Assembly (NCBI GenBank): GCA_021816565.1
Contig: JAKAXN010000245.1
Coordinates: forward strand, 1-6,861
DNA from: Actinomycetes bacterium
Lineage (GTDB): Bacteria > Actinomycetota > Acidimicrobiia > Acidimicrobiales > Palsa-688
DNA length: 6,861 nt
Direction of reading: 5' to 3'
Numbering within the stretch: the stretch's first letter is position 1; every line of letters starts with the position of its first letter. Made by a program: the position numbers and the translations under genes. This document shows positions 5,755 through 6,861 of the stretch, one piece after another. The notes under the pieces were generated by a model. The model was not told the origin of the DNA. It saw only the letters and a list, made by a program, of their open reading frames with translations, and did no database searches.

Positions 5755-6861
5755 GCCGGCCCGCCGTCCGGATCGCCAACTGCAGCGGCTTCTACGGCGA
5801 CCGCCTGTCGGCGGCCCGGGAGATGGTCGAGGGCGGCCCCATCGACGTGCTGAGCGGCGACTGGCTGGCCGAGCTGACCATGCTGATCCTGGCCAAGAAC
5901 CAGCTCAGGGACCCCGCCGCCGGCTACGCCCGCACGTTCGTCACGCAGATGGAGCAGGTCATGGGCCAGTGCCTGGACCGCAGCATCAAGGTGGTGTCCA
6001 ACGCCGGGGGCCTGTCACCCAGGGGCTGCGCCGCCGCCGTGCGCCAGGTGGCCGACCGCCTCGGCCTGTCCCCCACCATCGCCTACGTGGAGGGCGACGA
6101 CCTGCTCCCCCGCCTGGAGGAGCTGCGGGCCGCCGGGGTGGAGCTGTCGCACCTGGAGACCGGCGAGCCGCTCGGCGACCGGCAGGTGCTGACGGCCAAC
6201 GCCTACCTGGGGGGCTGGGGCATCGCCGAGGCCCTGTCGCGGGGCGCGGACATCGTGATCACCGGGCGGGTCACCGACGCCGCGCTGGTGGTGGGCCCGG
6301 CCGCCTGGCACCACGGCTGGCGCCGCGACGACTGGGACGCCCTGGCCGGCGCCGTCGTCGCCGGCCACGTCATCGAGTGCGGCGCCCAGGCGACCGGCGG
6401 CAACTACTCGTTCTTCACCGAGATCCCCGGCCTGGAACACCCGGGCTTCCCGATCGCCTGCGTGGAGGAGGACGGCTCCTCGGTGATCACCAAGCATCCG
6501 GGTCACGGAGGGGCGGTCACGGTCGGGACGGTCACCGCCCAGCTCCTCTACGAGATCGGCGGACCGGACTACCCCAACCCCGATGTGACCGCCCGCTTCG
6601 ACACCGCCCGGCTGCAGGAGGACGGCCCGGACCGGGTGCGGATCTCGGGGGTGCGGGGCCTGCCGCCGCCGGCCACGACCAAGGTGGCGCTCAACTACCA
6701 GGGCGGGTGGCGGTCCACCACCACGCTGTACCTAACCGGCCTGGACATCGAGGCCAAGGCGGCCCTGGTGGAGGCCGCCCTCTGGCGGTCCGTGCCGGGC
6801 GGTCGCGACGCCTTCGAGTCGGTCGACGTCACCCTGGCCCGGACCGACCGGCCGGACCCCG
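5751..6861 (+). CDS. atuA: AtuA-family (DUF1446, acyclic terpene utilisation) protein, 3' end cut by window
   Basis: The frame is open from GTG 5751 to the window edge: 370 complete codons without a stop, almost all ending in G or C. The start MSRPAVRIANCSGFYGDRLS is typical of AtuA. Further family blocks are MVEGGPIDVLSGDWLAELTM (25-44), SNAGGLSP (83-90), ITGRVTDAALVVGP (170-183), ECGAQATGGNYS (209-220) and HPGHGGAVTVGTVTAQLLYE (249-268). Family members are about 560-600 aa, so roughly the last third is missing. AtuA is encoded in the Pseudomonas citronellol/geraniol degradation cluster next to geranyl-CoA carboxylase, but its reaction is not established. Here it directly follows and overlaps the carboxylase alpha gene, supporting a role in the same pathway. 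No signal peptide is seen. The family is secure; the symbol marks the family, not proven terpene use. Confidence 0.9.
   Translation, partial: MSRPAVRIANCSGFYGDRLSAAREMVEGGPIDVLSGDWLAELTMLILAKNQLRDPAAGYARTFVTQMEQVMGQCLDRSIKVVSNAGGLSPRGCAAAVRQVADRLGLSPTIAYVEGDDLLPRLEELRAAGVELSHLETGEPLGDRQVLTANAYLGGWGIAEALSRGADIVITGRVTDAALVVGPAAWHHGWRRDDWDALAGAVVAGHVIECGAQATGGNYSFFTEIPGLEHPGFPIACVEEDGSSVITKHPGHGGAVTVGTVTAQLLYEIGGPDYPNPDVTARFDTARLQEDGPDRVRISGVRGLPPPATTKVALNYQGGWRSTTTLYLTGLDIEAKAALVEAALWRSVPGGRDAFESVDVTLARTDRPDP

Noticed and set aside
6015..6506. Minus-strand 163-codon open frame opposite AtuA
   Set aside because: It is antisense to a well-conserved AtuA coding stretch and has no recognisable motif.
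5751..6861. Idea that the right end is non-coding because no closed open frame ends there on the plus strand
   Set aside because: The frame from 5751 is open to the window edge and encodes a clear AtuA protein; it lacks a stop only because the window ends.

Overview
The window is GC-rich, close to saturated with G/C at third codon positions, and gene-dense. Codon use, the presence of a TIGR03084-type protein and the style of the carboxylase subunits point to an actinobacterium. That is an inference from style, and the sequence does not allow a genus to be named. No RNA gene, insertion sequence, CRISPR array or integrase is visible.

Layout. Positions 1-42 hold the first 14 codons of a leftward gene that continues outside the window. 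Positions 43-159 are a short divergent regulatory gap with two facing candidate promoters and three adjacent palindromes. From 160 to the right edge runs one tight rightward operon of five genes: an isovaleryl-CoA-dehydrogenase-type acyl-CoA dehydrogenase (160-1305); a TIGR03084/DinB-fold putative metal-binding protein (1315-2124); an acyl-CoA carboxylase carboxyltransferase (beta) subunit (2135-3778); a fused biotin carboxylase/biotin carrier (alpha) subunit (3775-5754); and an AtuA-family protein (5751 onward, cut by the window end). The gaps are 9 and 10 nt, followed by two 4-nt GTGA stop/start overlaps, so co-transcription and translational coupling are very likely.

How the genes fit together. 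The dehydrogenase would make a 2,3-unsaturated, probably branched acyl-CoA. The alpha/beta biotin-dependent carboxylase would carboxylate it at the gamma carbon or methyl, as 3-methylcrotonyl-CoA carboxylase (leucine pathway) and geranyl-CoA carboxylase (acyclic terpene, Atu pathway) do. AtuA is the marker of acyclic terpene utilisation clusters, but its biochemical role is unknown. The operon is therefore best read as an Atu/Liu-like branched acyl-CoA degradation module. Its true substrate is open: the carboxyltransferase departs from the 3-methylcrotonyl-CoA carboxylase pattern beside the active site, and the TIGR03084 protein is an uncharacterised partner. No enoyl-CoA hydratase or lyase is seen; these could lie downstream.
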